A stretch of 64,000 nucleotides of DNA from positions 45,124,586 through 45,188,585 of the forward strand of contig NC_041806.1 in the NCBI RefSeq assembly GCF_900964775.1, given 5' to 3'. This stretch comes from Scleropages formosus. Taxonomy: Eukaryota; Chordata; Actinopteri; Osteoglossiformes; Osteoglossidae. Below are positions 1 through 11,383 of the stretch, one piece after another. Below the pieces are notes generated by a model. The model made no database searches. It worked only from the letters and a program-made list of their open reading frames with translations, and was not told the origin of the DNA. A program made the translations under genes and the position numbers. Positions within the stretch are counted from its first letter, which is position 1. Each line of letters starts with the position of its first letter.

Positions 1-1540
1 TGGAAGCATCCTTTCTCCTATATAAACAGCTGGGAGCTTGTGGACGTTTCTGAGAACATGACAGACCAAGGCATGGCAAAGAAAGAAGTATGAGCAGAGT
101 TAGTCAGATATTAGCACAGAGGGTTTTATATCATCAAACTTATCACTCCTCTCAACACCCTGCTCAAAAGAAGGGAAAGTCTTTGTGACACTTTCTGCAG
201 AAACACACATGATGTGGGAATGTGAACAAGGAGGCCAGTTTTGGTGGAAATGGAGCTCTGGAGACCCTCATTGAGATTACATTCCAAACACGTGGCCAAA
301 AACCCAAAAACACAGCTTTTTGTGGTGAAGGTTCAGGATTCTGCCTTCCTAGACTCTGGGGGTCTATGTGTGCATGCATGAGTGTGTATTCACTGGGGAG
401 TGTGGGGTTAGATTACAGCCCTAAAAAATGGTTACGTTAAGATAACTGCATTTATAAGAACTTTTTTTTGGACATGTTCTACCCTGGGGCAACACACTGG
501 ACTCTACATTGACAAGCGGTTAGCGATAATGGATGGATATTCTATGCTGGGCTTCGTTTTTGGTTGCAAAACAGTGACTGTGTAATAATAATGACTAAAT
601 AATACCTAAAAGGAATTCATGATACTTTTAAATGCAGTTTAAATATGTGTTACTTTAAATATATGAAACACAATCCTGCTCGAGTCGTCGCACGATTTTG
701 AGATTTTTTTCAATAGAGACATAAGCTGAAAAATGAGATTATTATAAAAACTGAGAAAATTGAGAAAATTATAAAACTGTAACCAACATGCATTATGCAT
801 GTCATAATTGCTACACCAGCCTTTCATCCTTGGACTGTCTAGACCCCAGCGGTGAAAAAATGTATGCAGCATTGTACTCAAGAATAAGTGGCTTGGGCAG
901 CAACTGCATTGAACCCACTTTGATTTTTACAATTGCTAAAGGCCCTAAATTAAGTCAAATGCCTTAAAACAAACTTGCCATAAAGCTGACACAATAATAG
1001 AACACAACTAATTAAAGCAAGGGGAAAACACGGAACAAATGTGTGTGCAACGTGTAAACAGCCAAGGAGTATTACAGGGACACTCCATCAGCTGCTTTTA
1101 TTAGCTGCTGGGTGATGTTGCAACGAGAAGTGATTTGCCATTTTTAGTCAAAGTTAGCAGCTTTAACGTGTACTTGCTGCACCACCCTGGAGTTGTGGTC
1201 CAGGCGGTTGTGAAGCATAGGTTAGGAGCTGAGGTTTGCAGCAGACTTGGCGGGGGGATAACTCCCCTGCAGAAAATGTTGCCCTTGCATGAATTCAGGC
1301 CTTCTAAAAATAAACCATAAAACGTGCAAAACAGACCACAATGTCGTCCGTGATCCGTTTACATGCAAATCTGCCGTTTTTTCCCCCTTTAAGCGCATGC
1401 AATATGGATCGGCCTTCCTGAGATCTTAACTGTGGTCTTCCAATGTCTCACTTCCAAAGTCGTTCATTCCGCCAGTTTGTCTCCCAGTTGCGTTTATATG
1501 CAGGCGTACGGTGCAAGCAGATCAGCTCTTGGCAGTCAGC
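1..1540. other. Non-coding, nothing recognised
   Basis: No gene-like frame or conserved motif seen. A worn SINE-type end (acaagcggttagcg, then atggatggat) is at about 480-540. Confidence 0.6.
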
Positions 1541-1543
1541 TTT

Positions 1544-1755
1544 TTGTATTAGTTGGTCTAGTGGTCAAAACCGTTGCCTTGCGATCAAACCTACATTCCG
1601 ATCCCCACTCCTGCTGTAGTACCCTTGATTAAGGTACTTACTGAAGCAGTAAACATTTTTCCAGGTGTATAAGCGAGTAAGTCATTCTAAGTAGCTTAAT
1701 GTGTAAACCCCATTCAGTAAATTGTCTCAGAGAAAAGCATTAGATAAATAAATCC
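1544..1755 (+). mobile_element. SINE family B, degenerate
   Basis: Family B has a tRNA-like head (gtctagtggtcaaaaccgtt, then a B-box relic), a body with ctgtagtacccttgat and aaggtactta, and a tail agcattagataaataaat. This copy is old. Confidence 0.6.
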
Positions 1756-2309
1756 ATTTTCACACTTTGTAAGCTGTTTTTCAAGCAAATCTTCACAATT
1801 TCTTGATTACTGCAAATATATGACATAATGGCCGTTTCCATGGTGTCAGTATGAAGTGTCAACAATTGGATATTCTGGCTTTGAGCGTCACATTGTAAAA
1901 AGGCCCTGGTCAAAAGAAGATTATTATATAAGAAACCCAGATCAATTAGCCCCGATTCAAAGTGAAAACTCAGCCCCCTCCTCTTCGGCTACATTTGGCC
2001 CACAGCTTGAACATGTGGTTCTATTTAAACTTGGGTAAGAAGAGAACACAGCAAAATTATACGACAAAATTTGCTTAGTCTCCAACGTGCTTTCACACTC
2101 ACGCTTAATCCTTATCGGCTTTTCCGTCTCTTGCAGTGGAAATGGAACACATGCACGTCTGACGCAGATTGCAGCACTGCAGTCCAGCACACATTTTGTT
2201 CAAACTGTTGATGGGGTATATTTGATTAGAAGTTTCCTCAGTTTCTGCGTTTATTGCAAGCGACGTGCCGTTGAAAGGTGCAATATATCACAATAATAAT
2301 AATAATAAT

Positions 2310-2540
2310 GATAATAATGTCGGTGGCTTCGTGGTTGGAGCAGCTGCTCCGAAGGTTGCTGGTTCGATCTTCGGCTGTGATGCCCTTGAACAAGTTGTTT
2401 GACCTGCGATTGTTCCAGTGCCTTCGTCCAGCAGTGTGCCTGGGTGACTAATTTTGGCCCTGCGATGGACTGGCGTCCCGTCCAGGGTGTGCACCCCACC
2501 CAAATGTCTCCGGGATAGGCTCCGGTTCTTGAAATTGGTT
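2310..2540 (+). mobile_element. Composite SINE: family B-like head joined to family A-like body
   Basis: Head ggtggcttcgtggttggagc and B box ggttcgatct are followed by cgatggactggcgtcccgtc and gggataggctccgg, the body of family A or C. It documents exchange of modules between SINEs. Confidence 0.55.
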
Positions 2541-2834
2541 GGTTGGTATAAAAATATATGAACGCTGAAAACCACTAATAAATTTACGTTTCTGCCTACA
2601 CACTGAAGCGCCCAGAGGGTTCTTTATTGTTCCACCACCTCAAAGGTTGTCTCAGCACTAAGTCACTCCTATATGTGTAATAAGAGATCAAGTTTTCTTA
2701 TAAAGCACACATCTGCCAACTGGCCACTTTTGGACAGTTTGAAGCAGGCAGAGAATGGTGTGTGAGTTCATGGACCAGACTGTGGTGCCACATGGTCACA
2801 GATTAAAAGAATTACCATATACCATATTAAAAAT

Positions 2835-3052
2835 GGAAGGGGGGTGCGGTGGCGCAGTGGGTTGGACCGCAGTCCTCCTCTTGGGTGGGTCTGGGGTTCG
2901 AGTCCCGCTTGGGGTGCCTTGCGACGGACTGGCGTCCCGTCCTGGGTGTGTCCCCTCCCCCTCCGGCCTTACGCCCTGTGTTACCGGGTAGGCTCCGGTT
3001 CCCCGTGACCCCGTATGGGACAAGCGGTTCTGAAAATGTGCGTGTGTGTGTG
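2835..3052 (+). mobile_element. SINE family A (tRNA-derived, TG-tailed)
   Basis: Reference copy of the commonest repeat here. The head has a pol III A box (tggcgcagtgg) and B box (ggttcgagtcc), then a body with gacggactggcgtcccgtc and acaagcggttctg, and a (TG)n tail. The 12-bp duplication catattaaaaat flanks it (2823-2834 and 3053-3064). Confidence 0.92.
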
Positions 3053-3226
3053 CATATTAAAAATTACACAGTTTCAGTCATGAAGTACCTGTGTAAATAC
3101 CCTTTATGCACTTAAATGCTACATTTATCCAAAGTTGTCATGACTCCAGAAATGGGTCACCTGAGACACTCCAATGATACCCCTTAGTGATAAATAAAAA
3201 GGAGACCGGAGAATGAAAAAAAAATC

Positions 3227-3232
3227 TTTATT
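3227..3232 (-). promoter_or_regulatory. gja1: Poly(A) signal AATAAA for gja1
   Basis: Plus-strand tttatt reads AATAAA on the gene strand, about 1.66 kb after the stop codon and followed by a T-rich run. No better signal lies between it and the SINE further down. Confidence 0.6.
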
Positions 3233-4518
3233 GGTTAAAATAGCCTTTTCACAGATATGATTAATGACATTTTGTTGCTATCATGCACTTCCACACTGTA
3301 CAACAGTGGATTGCCGAGGAATAATGTTCCAACGCTGCACTTTGTGACGGAGTAACACGTGTCCGGGTTTGCTGGGTCGCCGTTCCTTAACGGCTTCTCA
3401 GTGGCCTTTGAAAGTCAAATTGGTTGTCGGAAGAAAGCACTGCTTGAAAGTCTTGATTTTCTGCCTGGTGTATTGTTCAATAAATTATTAACATGCATAT
3501 CAGGAAACACTTTGTCACTTTGCATCATATTACACCCTAGCCAAAAATCTCAGTGCAAACACCATTGTAGCTGAAAAACCCATAGAGTCTGAGTACCAAA
3601 AAATACTATGACGCAATGTTAAAAAAAAAAAAACCCCAAGGAGACCATCTACTAGTGTTTGGTAATTATGGAGCTACATTGGCATATACCTTTTTAATAT
3701 ATTTGACTAAATATTAGTCCAGCTCTATAAGCAGTCTTCTAAAAACTCACATTTGTGACACAGTTAGCTTGATTTACAGTACTAAAAATCTATCTCTCAA
3801 GCAGCAACGATTACGCTGATTTCTTTAAATTGTTCACACCAAAAGCAAAATAGAAAACTTCTTCCTACCAAGCTCCGAAACCCCCCAAAAAAAACTAAAT
3901 AAGAAAAACAAAACGTACAATACAAAAAGGGAAAAAAAAAAAAATTAAAATTTCTTTTCAACAACACTCCAGGACACATTCTAGCAAAAGAAAGACAAAA
4001 TAGTTAAGCTGTGTGTCTGCCCTACAGCAGCTCTTAAGTCTCACAATTGAACACCTCTGCTTTCCAAGAAAACGAAAGACAAAAAAAAAAAAAAACATTA
4101 AAATTAAAAATAACCACTAAATAATTCAACTGACACCACATAAATTCAAAGTTTATCAGGAAACAGTCCACTATAATCAATGAAAGCAACCTCTTAACTG
4201 CAAAGAAATGTACTGCTGAAATTTGGATTATTGTCAATAAATATGGTGCTGGGCCTTTGTATTATTAGTATGGAAATGACCTTGGTAGTAGTCAAAGTTC
4301 ATCTAGTGTTGGATGTCCTCCACATGCTAATAAATAAATATTATTCCAGGAAACTGAGCACAAGGAACCTATTTATAATCCTTTTTACAAGATGGACATA
4401 AATGCATTTTAAAGACAAAGTTTATGATGGGGACTCAGAAGCCAAACGTTTCTTCAGACCACTTTCAAGACATGAAAACAGACACACCGGTAAATGTTGA
4501 AGTGCAACATTTCTAAGA

Positions 4519-4525
4519 GGAATGT
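4519..4525 (-). promoter_or_regulatory. miR-1/miR-206 seed match in gja1 3'UTR
   Basis: The gene strand reads ACATTCC, the 7-mer complementary to positions 2-8 of miR-1/miR-206. Mammalian GJA1 3'UTRs are known targets of these muscle microRNAs. Only this one site was found in the 3'UTR; whether it is used is inference. Confidence 0.4.
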
Positions 4526-4889
4526 TATTATGCGGGCATACCAAAAAAAAAAAAGAAAAAAACCCTAAACAGGTAAAACAGGACAATTCAAACATTATCA
4601 CAGAGAAATACTCTTCTAGAGCAAGACGTTTTACAACAAGGTGGTAAGAATGCTGTCTCGTGTGCAGCGACCCCTAGTTGTTTCATAGTGTTAAAGCTTG
4701 TTAGCTCCTCTAGTCTCAATGTCATCGTTAATGGATAGTACCTCCAGCAGGGTGAGTATTCGCATGTCTCTGTATATACTAGAGTCTCTAGTGAGGACAG
4801 TGAACGGGGAAAAGTACCGCCCTTCAGCGCACGAGAATGACTCTGTGCTTTCTGTTCCGTGCCTTGACGGACAAGCCAGGGAGGCAAGG

Positions 4890-6158
4890 TTAGACGTCAA
4901 GGTCATCCGGCCTCGCCCGACTGCTCATCCGGCTGCTAGCCCTACTACATGGCCGGGGGTCTATGAGAGCCAGAGGCTGCAGCTCGTGGCCCGTGGGAAG
5001 TTTCTTGTGCTCGTGCGGGTCGTCGGGGAAATCAAAGCCCTGCGGGTGCGAGTTGGAGATGTTGCTGCTGTGCTGGCCCAGGGGGTCCATCAGAGCCAAG
5101 GGCTGCAGTTTGTGGCTCCCGGTCAGTTTCTTGGGCTCATGGGTGTCCTCCGGGAAGTCAAAGGCTTGCGCATGGGAATTGGAGATGGTGCTGCCGTTCT
5201 GGCCCAGTCGGTTCTGCTCAGTGCTGTAGTTGGCCCAGTTCTGCTCATTGGCCTGTTTGTTGTAGTTGCGAACAGAATTGGTCCTATCCCCAGTGGCTAG
5301 CTTGTAGCCTGGGGGAGACATGGGAGACAAGGGGGCGGTTGGGGAGGAGCAGCCATTGTAATAGGCGTACTTGGAGGAAGTGAGTTCCTTGGGCGTTGGG
5401 CTCAAGGTGCCGGTAGGATACTGGTTCTGTTTCCCCTTCACGCGATCCTTGATCCGTTTGAAACAGACGTAGAAGAGCTCAATCACGTTGAGTAGCAGAG
5501 ACACCAAGGACACAACCAGCATGAAGATGATGAAGACTGTTTTCTCTGTGGGCCGGGAGAGGAAGCAGTCGACACTGTGGGGGCATGGGAGCCTCTTGCA
5601 GGTGTAGACTGCTGACAGGGTGAAGCCGTACATGTACCACTGTATCAAAAGGAAGGCCACCTCGAAGAGAGACTTGAACAAGATGCTGACGACGTAGGTT
5701 CGCAAGAGGGCGCCCTTCATCTTGACCTTCCCATGCTCCTCAAGGCCGTGCTTCAACTTTTTCAGCTCGATCTTCTTGAGCGGTATGTCCACGTCACCTC
5801 CGTCATTCTGCACCGCCTTCAGCTCCTCCTCCTTCCGGTTGAGCTTCTGCTCCTTGCGCATCAGGTAGAACACATGGGCAAGGTAGAGGAGCGTGGGTGT
5901 GGAGACAAAGATGATCTGCAGCACCCAGAACCGCACGTGCGAGATGGGGAAGGACTTGTCGTAGCAGACGTTCTCGCAACCGGGCTGCTGGGTGTTGCAC
6001 TTGAACGCAGATTGCTCGTCACCCCAAGCCGACTCTACGGCGGTGCCCAGGACCAGGATGCGGAAGATGAAGAGGACGGAGAGCCAGACCTTTCCACCAG
6101 CCGTGGAGTAGGCCTGGACCTTATCCAGCAGTCTTCCTAAAGCACTCCAGTCTCCCAT
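4890..6158 (-). CDS. gja1: Connexin 43 (gap junction alpha-1), 422 aa, single coding exon
   Basis: Six connexins form a hemichannel in the plasma membrane and two hemichannels dock as a gap-junction channel passing ions and small metabolites. The protein starts [14 protein letters not shown]. The first extracellular loop has C54, C61 and C65 (CX6CX3C) and the second has C187, C192 and C198 (CX4CX5C) followed by FLSRPTEK. Four membrane segments lie near residues 21-41, 76-98, 155-177 and 208-230. The long tail carries the [10 protein letters not shown] kinase/PPxY sorting motif (279-287), serine-rich RASSR (406-410) and a PDZ-type end DDLDV, all diagnostic of Cx43. Met213, the internal start used for GJA1-20k in mammals, is conserved. 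It is longer than human Cx43 (382 aa) mainly because a 42-residue tail segment is tandemly duplicated (318-359 and 360-401). The start has an upstream acceptor at about 6175, so a non-coding exon lies upstream. Identification is certain from the tail and synteny with tbc1d32. Confidence 0.97.
   Translation of the reverse strand: MGDWSALGRLLDKVQAYSTAGGKVWLSVLFIFRILVLGTAVESAWGDEQSAFKCNTQQPGCENVCYDKSFPISHVRFWVLQIIFVSTPTLLYLAHVFYLMRKEQKLNRKEEELKAVQNDGGDVDIPLKKIELKKLKHGLEEHGKVKMKGALLRTYVVSILFKSLFEVAFLLIQWYMYGFTLSAVYTCKRLPCPHSVDCFLSRPTEKTVFIIFMLVVSLVSLLLNVIELFYVCFKRIKDRVKGKQNQYPTGTLSPTPKELTSSKYAYYNGCSSPTAPLSPMSPPGYKLATGDRTNSVRNYNKQANEQNWANYSTEQNRLGQNGSTISNSHAQAFDFPEDTHEPKKLTGSHKLQPLALMDPLGQHSSNISNSHPQGFDFPDDPHEHKKLPTGHELQPLALIDPRPCSRASSRMSSRARPDDLDV
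4956..5207 (-). repeat. gja1: In-frame 126-bp tandem duplication in the gja1 tail
   Basis: Residues 318-359 begin [12 protein letters not shown] and end LQPLALMDP; residues 360-401 begin [12 protein letters not shown] and end LQPLALIDP. Both units are exactly 42 codons and abut without a gap (5082-5207 and 4956-5081). Human Cx43 has one such unit (ISNSHAQPFDFPDD through LQPLA). The copies differ at many residues, so the duplication is not very recent. Confidence 0.95.
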
Positions 6159-6369
6159 CTTGACAGAGCTCTAGCTGCAAGGAAACATTGATTGTCTGAG
6201 GTTAACCACTGTGTAGCATAACAAACACACTTTTGCATACATTTAGTGTGGTTTGGTTCGGTGGGTATTTTCCAGCGCTTTCTAATGAAGCTGAGAAACT
6301 GAAGACTTTCCGTCAGCAACTGGACGTGAATCTCAGATTTTGCCCAATGAATTCTTTAAAAAGTAAAGC

Positions 6370-6655
6370 ATGACTTGTAATCTCTCTGTCAACATTCAAA
6401 AAGGGTCTCATAACACATATCTTTCAGACTCACTTCTGCCTATGTGTCCAACGTGCTCGAAAAACGTGTATTATGGTTATTTGTGTATACTGGTTCATAC
6501 GGTGACTTGTGACAAATTGACTGTAGTCAAAAACCATGTCACTGCATCCAAATCTCTCCTCCTGTTGGTGTAAAGAACTATTGTATTCTTCTGTGATGTA
6601 CGTCGCTTTGGAGAAAAGCATCGGCTAGTTGAATAAATGTAAATGTGATGTAAAT
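6370..6655 (+). repeat. Interspersed repeat (family D), copy 1
   Basis: Shares tatactggttcatacggtg, tgacaaattgactgta, ctgcatccaaa and the final tttggagaaaagcat with a copy at 50450-50720. The last 60 bases are the family B tail (tgaataaatgtaaatg). Confidence 0.65.
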
Positions 6656-6699
6656 GGATCTCCAGAATAGCAGTAATTATGCAGGAAAACTAGAAAAAA

Positions 6700-8650
6700 A
6701 TCGAGTTATGCAGGGATTAAGGCATTATACGGGGATACAGAGAAATGTGTATTGCATATCAGCAGAAGAGCACATGGAGATGCGCTGAAAATGAAATAAT
6801 CATTTGCAACCAGCGAAAAAATTCAAGATGATTTGAAACACAGGCGTGAATACGTATTCAACGCCAAGAATATATTTGCTTTTTATCCCTCTTTCAGGGA
6901 ATGAACGAGAATCAATAGCCGGTACAGTTCGATGTGTGAGTTTGCACTTTGGTTGGGATGCTTCCTTCCTGCAGTGAAATTTTGGGTGCACTTTTTGAGT
7001 TTCGCTGAGTTGCCCTGGAACATCAGCATCCGTCCCAGCTCACTTTCCACTCCGCAGCTTTTCAAAGTCTGCGGTTCTCTTTCCAGAAGACACACTTGGA
7101 ATGAACGGCTCTTGGTGGGATGTGAGCTCAGACACGCGCCACAAGGCACACACGGCGCAGTTCCCCTTTCTGCACTTCCCAGCTCCGCACTGAATGCTTC
7201 CCTTTTCTTCGCAATTAACAGCGCTGAGCGCTGAGTTTAATATCCCACAGTCGCTCTGACATGTCACCTTCGATGTGTGATGTGCAGAAGGCCGTCCGGA
7301 AGTTTCTTGAGAAGGCAGACAGACCTCTACCGCTTTCATCAAATATATAATTTGTAAAAAAAAATTTCCATTAAAAATCCACTGAGTCAATTTAATCTTA
7401 AGTGATTTTTCCTCACAAAATAATAACGTACAGTATATTATAAGGATTTAATCCAGGGCTGAATATGTTTTTTACATCATTTTCACTCCAGTAACCTATA
7501 GAAAGCTATTATTACTTTGCATCCTCTAACTATCCTCGTTACTAACATACGAAATGTGACAACGCTGCAAGTATTACAAACGTATATTTGCAAACTAGTT
7601 AAACGGATCGCTCTTCTTGTCCATTCCCTGTTGAACGGTGAAATAGGGTTTGGACACCAACGCCTCGAGGGTGCAGCGTCTCAGCCCTCGTGCCTTTTTG
7701 TGTTAAGGTATTCATCAGGTTCGCCGTGAACAATTGGAGAGCATTTGAAAAAAGAGAACGGCAAAGAGCCTTGCACGCATGCTGAGGATTTCCACTTGTT
7801 AATCCCAGAGCGGCTCGGTTGCGCCGATGCTCGTTATATCTGATCAGTTTTTGTCGATTTGATTGAGAGCAGGCCAGCCAATGAGTACATTTATGGGAAC
7901 GTGTTTTAATAGCCTCTCACATTCCTTGGAAACATTTATCATGAAGGCAAGGGGAGAATAGGGCCGGAAATTAGAACCTGAGCGCGAGAAATCATCTGCT
8001 GGACAGCAGAGCGAAAGGCGACGTCCGATTCCTGAGACGGACGGCTTTCGCGTAGCATGTCCAACGCCACCAGTTACACATGGTCTCTTTTTTTTAAAGA
8101 TCTTCACAGGATTTTTAGTCTTTCATACATATAAAAAAAAAAAAAAAGTGAGTTGAGTTTCAAGAAGTGATTACAGGAGACATCCAAATTAGAAACAGTC
8201 TGCTTTGCTTCCTCTGGTATTCGAAGCTCGGCTTTTCTGATTCCTTGTACATCTCAAGAGCACAGCCTTCCCTTCAGCGCAGAATTCACAAAGCCACTAT
8301 ATATTTCTCACTCCGGTGTTAAAGTTCCCCTAGCAACTGTTGTTTTTTTTAAAAGTATACCTACGTATACCGAAGTGTACCACCTAAGCAGGAGGAGATC
8401 AAGTCGGATGTGTTAAGTTTTTTTTAAGTGATGTAGTCACTTTTTATGCCACTTTAAAGTTGCACAACCGAATGGAAGGTTTTAAACTTGAGTTAGAATG
8501 AGAAAAGGGGGAACAAGTAGAAGCACGTGTGAAAACAGATGGAAAGCAGAAGAGAAGCTGTTCACACTTGCAGTAGGGAGTCGGTGAAGGAGCCCGGAGA
8601 GGCAACCAGAAAGTAAAATAGAGCTCAAAGGGAGCTTCTTTAAAAGTTAG
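6700..8650. other. gja1 5' intron region, mostly single-copy
   Basis: No SINE of families A-C is seen between about 6700 and 8650, in contrast to its surroundings. 7840-8110 holds CACATTCC (TEAD-like), CCAAT and GC-rich text and could be regulatory. No coding support. Confidence 0.4.
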
Positions 8651-8704
8651 TGTTATTAAAAAAAAAAAAAGAAAAAAAAATTGTTTTGTGTGTGAAATCT
8701 TACC

Positions 8705-8800
8705 TGAGAAGTCAGTGTGGAGCAGGAAAGTCCTGGGGGACTTTCTCCGAGAACTTTTTCAGATCAGTCACTGTGTCCTTCCAATCCAAGGACAGCTGAG
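8705..8800 (-). promoter_or_regulatory. gja1: Candidate non-coding exon 1 and promoter of gja1
   Basis: On the minus strand a consensus donor (CTCAG then GTAAGA) closes a stretch at about 8705. A TATAAG box lies about 125 bp upstream of it (plus 8828-8833). The coding exon has a matching acceptor at about 6175, giving an intron of about 2.5 kb. Vertebrate gja1 does have a short non-coding first exon followed by an intron, but the sequence itself is not conserved enough for me to be sure. Confidence 0.35.
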
Positions 8801-8859
8801 AAACTGAGGGAAACTTTGCAAACTTTGCTTATAAGACTTCAGAAGGCTGGGGGGTGGGG

Positions 8860-9950
8860 GGTGGGGGGTGGTGGGGTTGAAGGGTGGGTGTGTGGGGGGG
8901 GGGGTTGCAGGTCACCTGATTCCTACGTAACATCTACAGAAGTTTCTTTTAATCTTTTTCCTCCAGAACTTGTTGAGAGTTGGTTGTGGAGGAACACATG
9001 TGGCACATCTCACATCTGCTGGAAAGCTGAGAAGTGCAGCGAACGCTAGAGACATGTTTAAAATTTCACACTGAATTTCCACCACACACAACACACAAGC
9101 ACACACGAAGAAAGCTCTACAAACGCACGCGCATAGGTGTACTATGTGTATATGATATAGATATGTATTATACATAAATATGTATATGTCAAAATATCAT
9201 AAAATACTTTTATATTTCTTGAGCTTACACAATTTACGTAAAACTAAAATACAAACTTAAGGTTTGATTTAAAACTTTGGAAATTCAGATTTTAAATATT
9301 TACACATTTATACATCTAGAAGTGTTACATATATGCATATATATTGCTATATAGATACTGTGTATATATAGATAAATAGATCTATTATATATACAATGTT
9401 AATTACATATATGTAACTATATATAATTAACATTTTCTCTATATAATATAATTAACATATAATTAGCATTATAATATTTATATATATATTGTAAAAACTA
9501 AAAGTATATGAAGTGTGTCTATGTATATACTCATTATAATATAGCATTATAATGTATATATATATGTACTTTTTCCATAGTTCTCTTTAGTTGTTCCAAG
9601 GCAAATGATCATAATGATCCTGAGAAATCAGTCACAAGACGAACACAGTGGTTAATTAATTATTTTAAAAGTTATTAATGATAAATCAGTACAAACGTTA
9701 TGATCAAGGTATTTATTGTGCGTCTTGCGCCATCTGCTGGTCGGGAGAGGTCGTGCAGCTTGCAACGGCGCTGCTGTCTATTCCCATCGCCAATTTGGAG
9801 GGATTTCAGCCTCTTCTGATCCTTCCTTCACTATAATGGCACTGCATCACAGACTTGTTCTGTTTTATCCAGCACTGATACTCTTATTACACTTGATCAT
9901 CTCTGTTTTTGTGTGATTTGTTACTGGACATATTCTACACTCCAATAAAG
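8860..9950. other. G-rich then AT-rich non-coding DNA
   Basis: GGGGTGG repeats at 8850-8905, a CA-rich patch at 9080-9130, then about 400 bp of tatata-rich DNA (9170-9570). No gene seen. Confidence 0.6.
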
Positions 9951-9962
9951 TCATAGTGTGAC

Positions 9963-9999
<37 letters not shown>

Positions 10000-10166
10000 C
10001 TGAGACCGCAGCAAAGCAAGCCTCACCTGGCAACACAGGGTGTAAGACTGAGGGGGGGGGGGGGGGGGGACACCAGTCCGTCACAGGGCACCCCAAGCGG
10101 GACTCGAACCCTCGACCCACAAGGGAGCAGGACCCAGCCAAACCTACTGCACCAACACATCCCCCC
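9963..10166 (-). mobile_element. SINE family A with (CA)n tail
   Basis: Same head and body on the minus strand; the tail is a (CA)17 tract at about 9965-9998, and a G run of about 20 lies in the body. Near-identical flanks catagtgtgac and tatggtgtgac mark the duplication. Confidence 0.88.
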
Positions 10167-10389
10167 TATGGTGTGACATAATTTATGAAATTATACACCT
10201 GATACAACATGCATTTTGATGTGAAGATGACAACTAGACTCTGCCTAAAAAGTATTATTTAAATTATAACTCGGAAAGGTCGATCTCCTTACAGCAAGAC
10301 CAGATGTAGACATCAATGCCTCCAAAATGTATAGCTTGTTCTCATCAAAGGTGACAGTATCTATTAATATGCTTTTCATAAATGGAAAT

Positions 10390-10740
10390 TAAAGTGTGTA
10401 TATTAGACTTTTTTGCTATTTGTTCAAATGCGTTAGTCGCTTGAGCGCAGCTGCTCCTGCGCAGGTTGGAAAACACGTTGCGGACGAAACGCGTTGCGTC
10501 AAAGGCCCCCGAAGGTTACAGAGGAACCAACGCTTCTCACACGTGCAAACATGTTCCAGCCAATTTTGTGCAAATGAAAGGGAAAAGTGGCCGTCATTAC
10601 GCAATTAGCTATGCACCATTTTCTCCCGAAGCACGGCTCTGTTGCCCAGGGCCCTGTCTTTACGAATCAAGGGGAGCCCTTTGTTTGTTTGCTCTTCGGG
10701 ATGCCTTTTTATGCAAATTTGTAACGCTTAAAAACTGAAT
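10390..10740. promoter_or_regulatory. Candidate enhancer-like single-copy block
   Basis: Repeat-free stretch with an octamer ATGCAAAT (about 10711), tgtgcaaatgaaag, ACGCAATTAGC, FOX-like TTTGTTTGTTTGC, a CAGCTG E-box and CpG-rich text. There is no coding signal. The motif mix, not alignment, is the evidence. Confidence 0.3.
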
Positions 10741-11065
10741 CACAGCCTACAATGAGCATCTTGGGTCCTTTCCATCTTCTATACTGAAAGAGTCATCTGG
10801 ATCACGGGGCAATTCACCTCTTACTTCATATTTTATGTTATGTTATGTAAAAATGGAAATTTTATTTAAAAAAAAATAAAAATGGAAATTTAAACATTTT
10901 AATTTAATTTAATTTTAAAAATTAAAAATTTAAAAATGGAAATGTTCTTTCCATTTTCAGTCTAATTTTAATGTTTTTCCCAAAGCTACAGACACTGAGC
11001 TCATTCTGCTGTAAAGTGCCAGTTATTTCATGTCCTGTAAATAGATTTGGGAATAAAGTCTGTGG

Positions 11066-11245
11066 AACTGGTAGGCGGCACAGTGGTTAAGGCTCTTCTC
11101 TTATTCGCTGAAGGTCTCTGGCTCAGAATGAGCTCTTGCTATAGTGGAATAAAGTACTTACTCCACCAAAATGAATAAATTATTGTGAAAATGATTGCCT
11201 ATCTATGTCGCCTTGGGAAAACGTGTCAGTAAAATGAGGGCTAAT
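11066..11245 (+). mobile_element. SINE family B, degenerate
   Basis: ggcggcacagtggttaaggc head, agtacttac body and a tail fragment gtcgccttgggaaaa. Confidence 0.6.
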
Positions 11246-11383
11246 AAAAATTGTGAAGAATATGTCACATTCTCTTTCCCAAGTGGAGGTGAAGGTATGA
11301 TGAGAGCAGTTAGTTATTCAATTGTCTCATCTAATTTTGGCTTATTTGACCAGGATAGAATTATCTTGACACCTCAAGCGAAG

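Larger units (their letters stand above)
3213..4889 (-). other. gja1: gja1 3' untranslated region
   Basis: The stretch after the gja1 stop has no competing gene, is AT-rich and ends at an AATAAA on the minus strand (3227-3232). Its length of about 1.7 kb matches the long 3'UTR usual for gja1. It contains several A/T homopolymers and a miR-1/206 seed match. The end point is inferred from the poly(A) signal only. Confidence 0.7.

Noticed and set aside
2840-2910. Possible tRNA genes at SINE heads (A and B boxes present)
   Set aside because: They cannot fold as full cloverleaves, are followed by SINE bodies and recur throughout the window.
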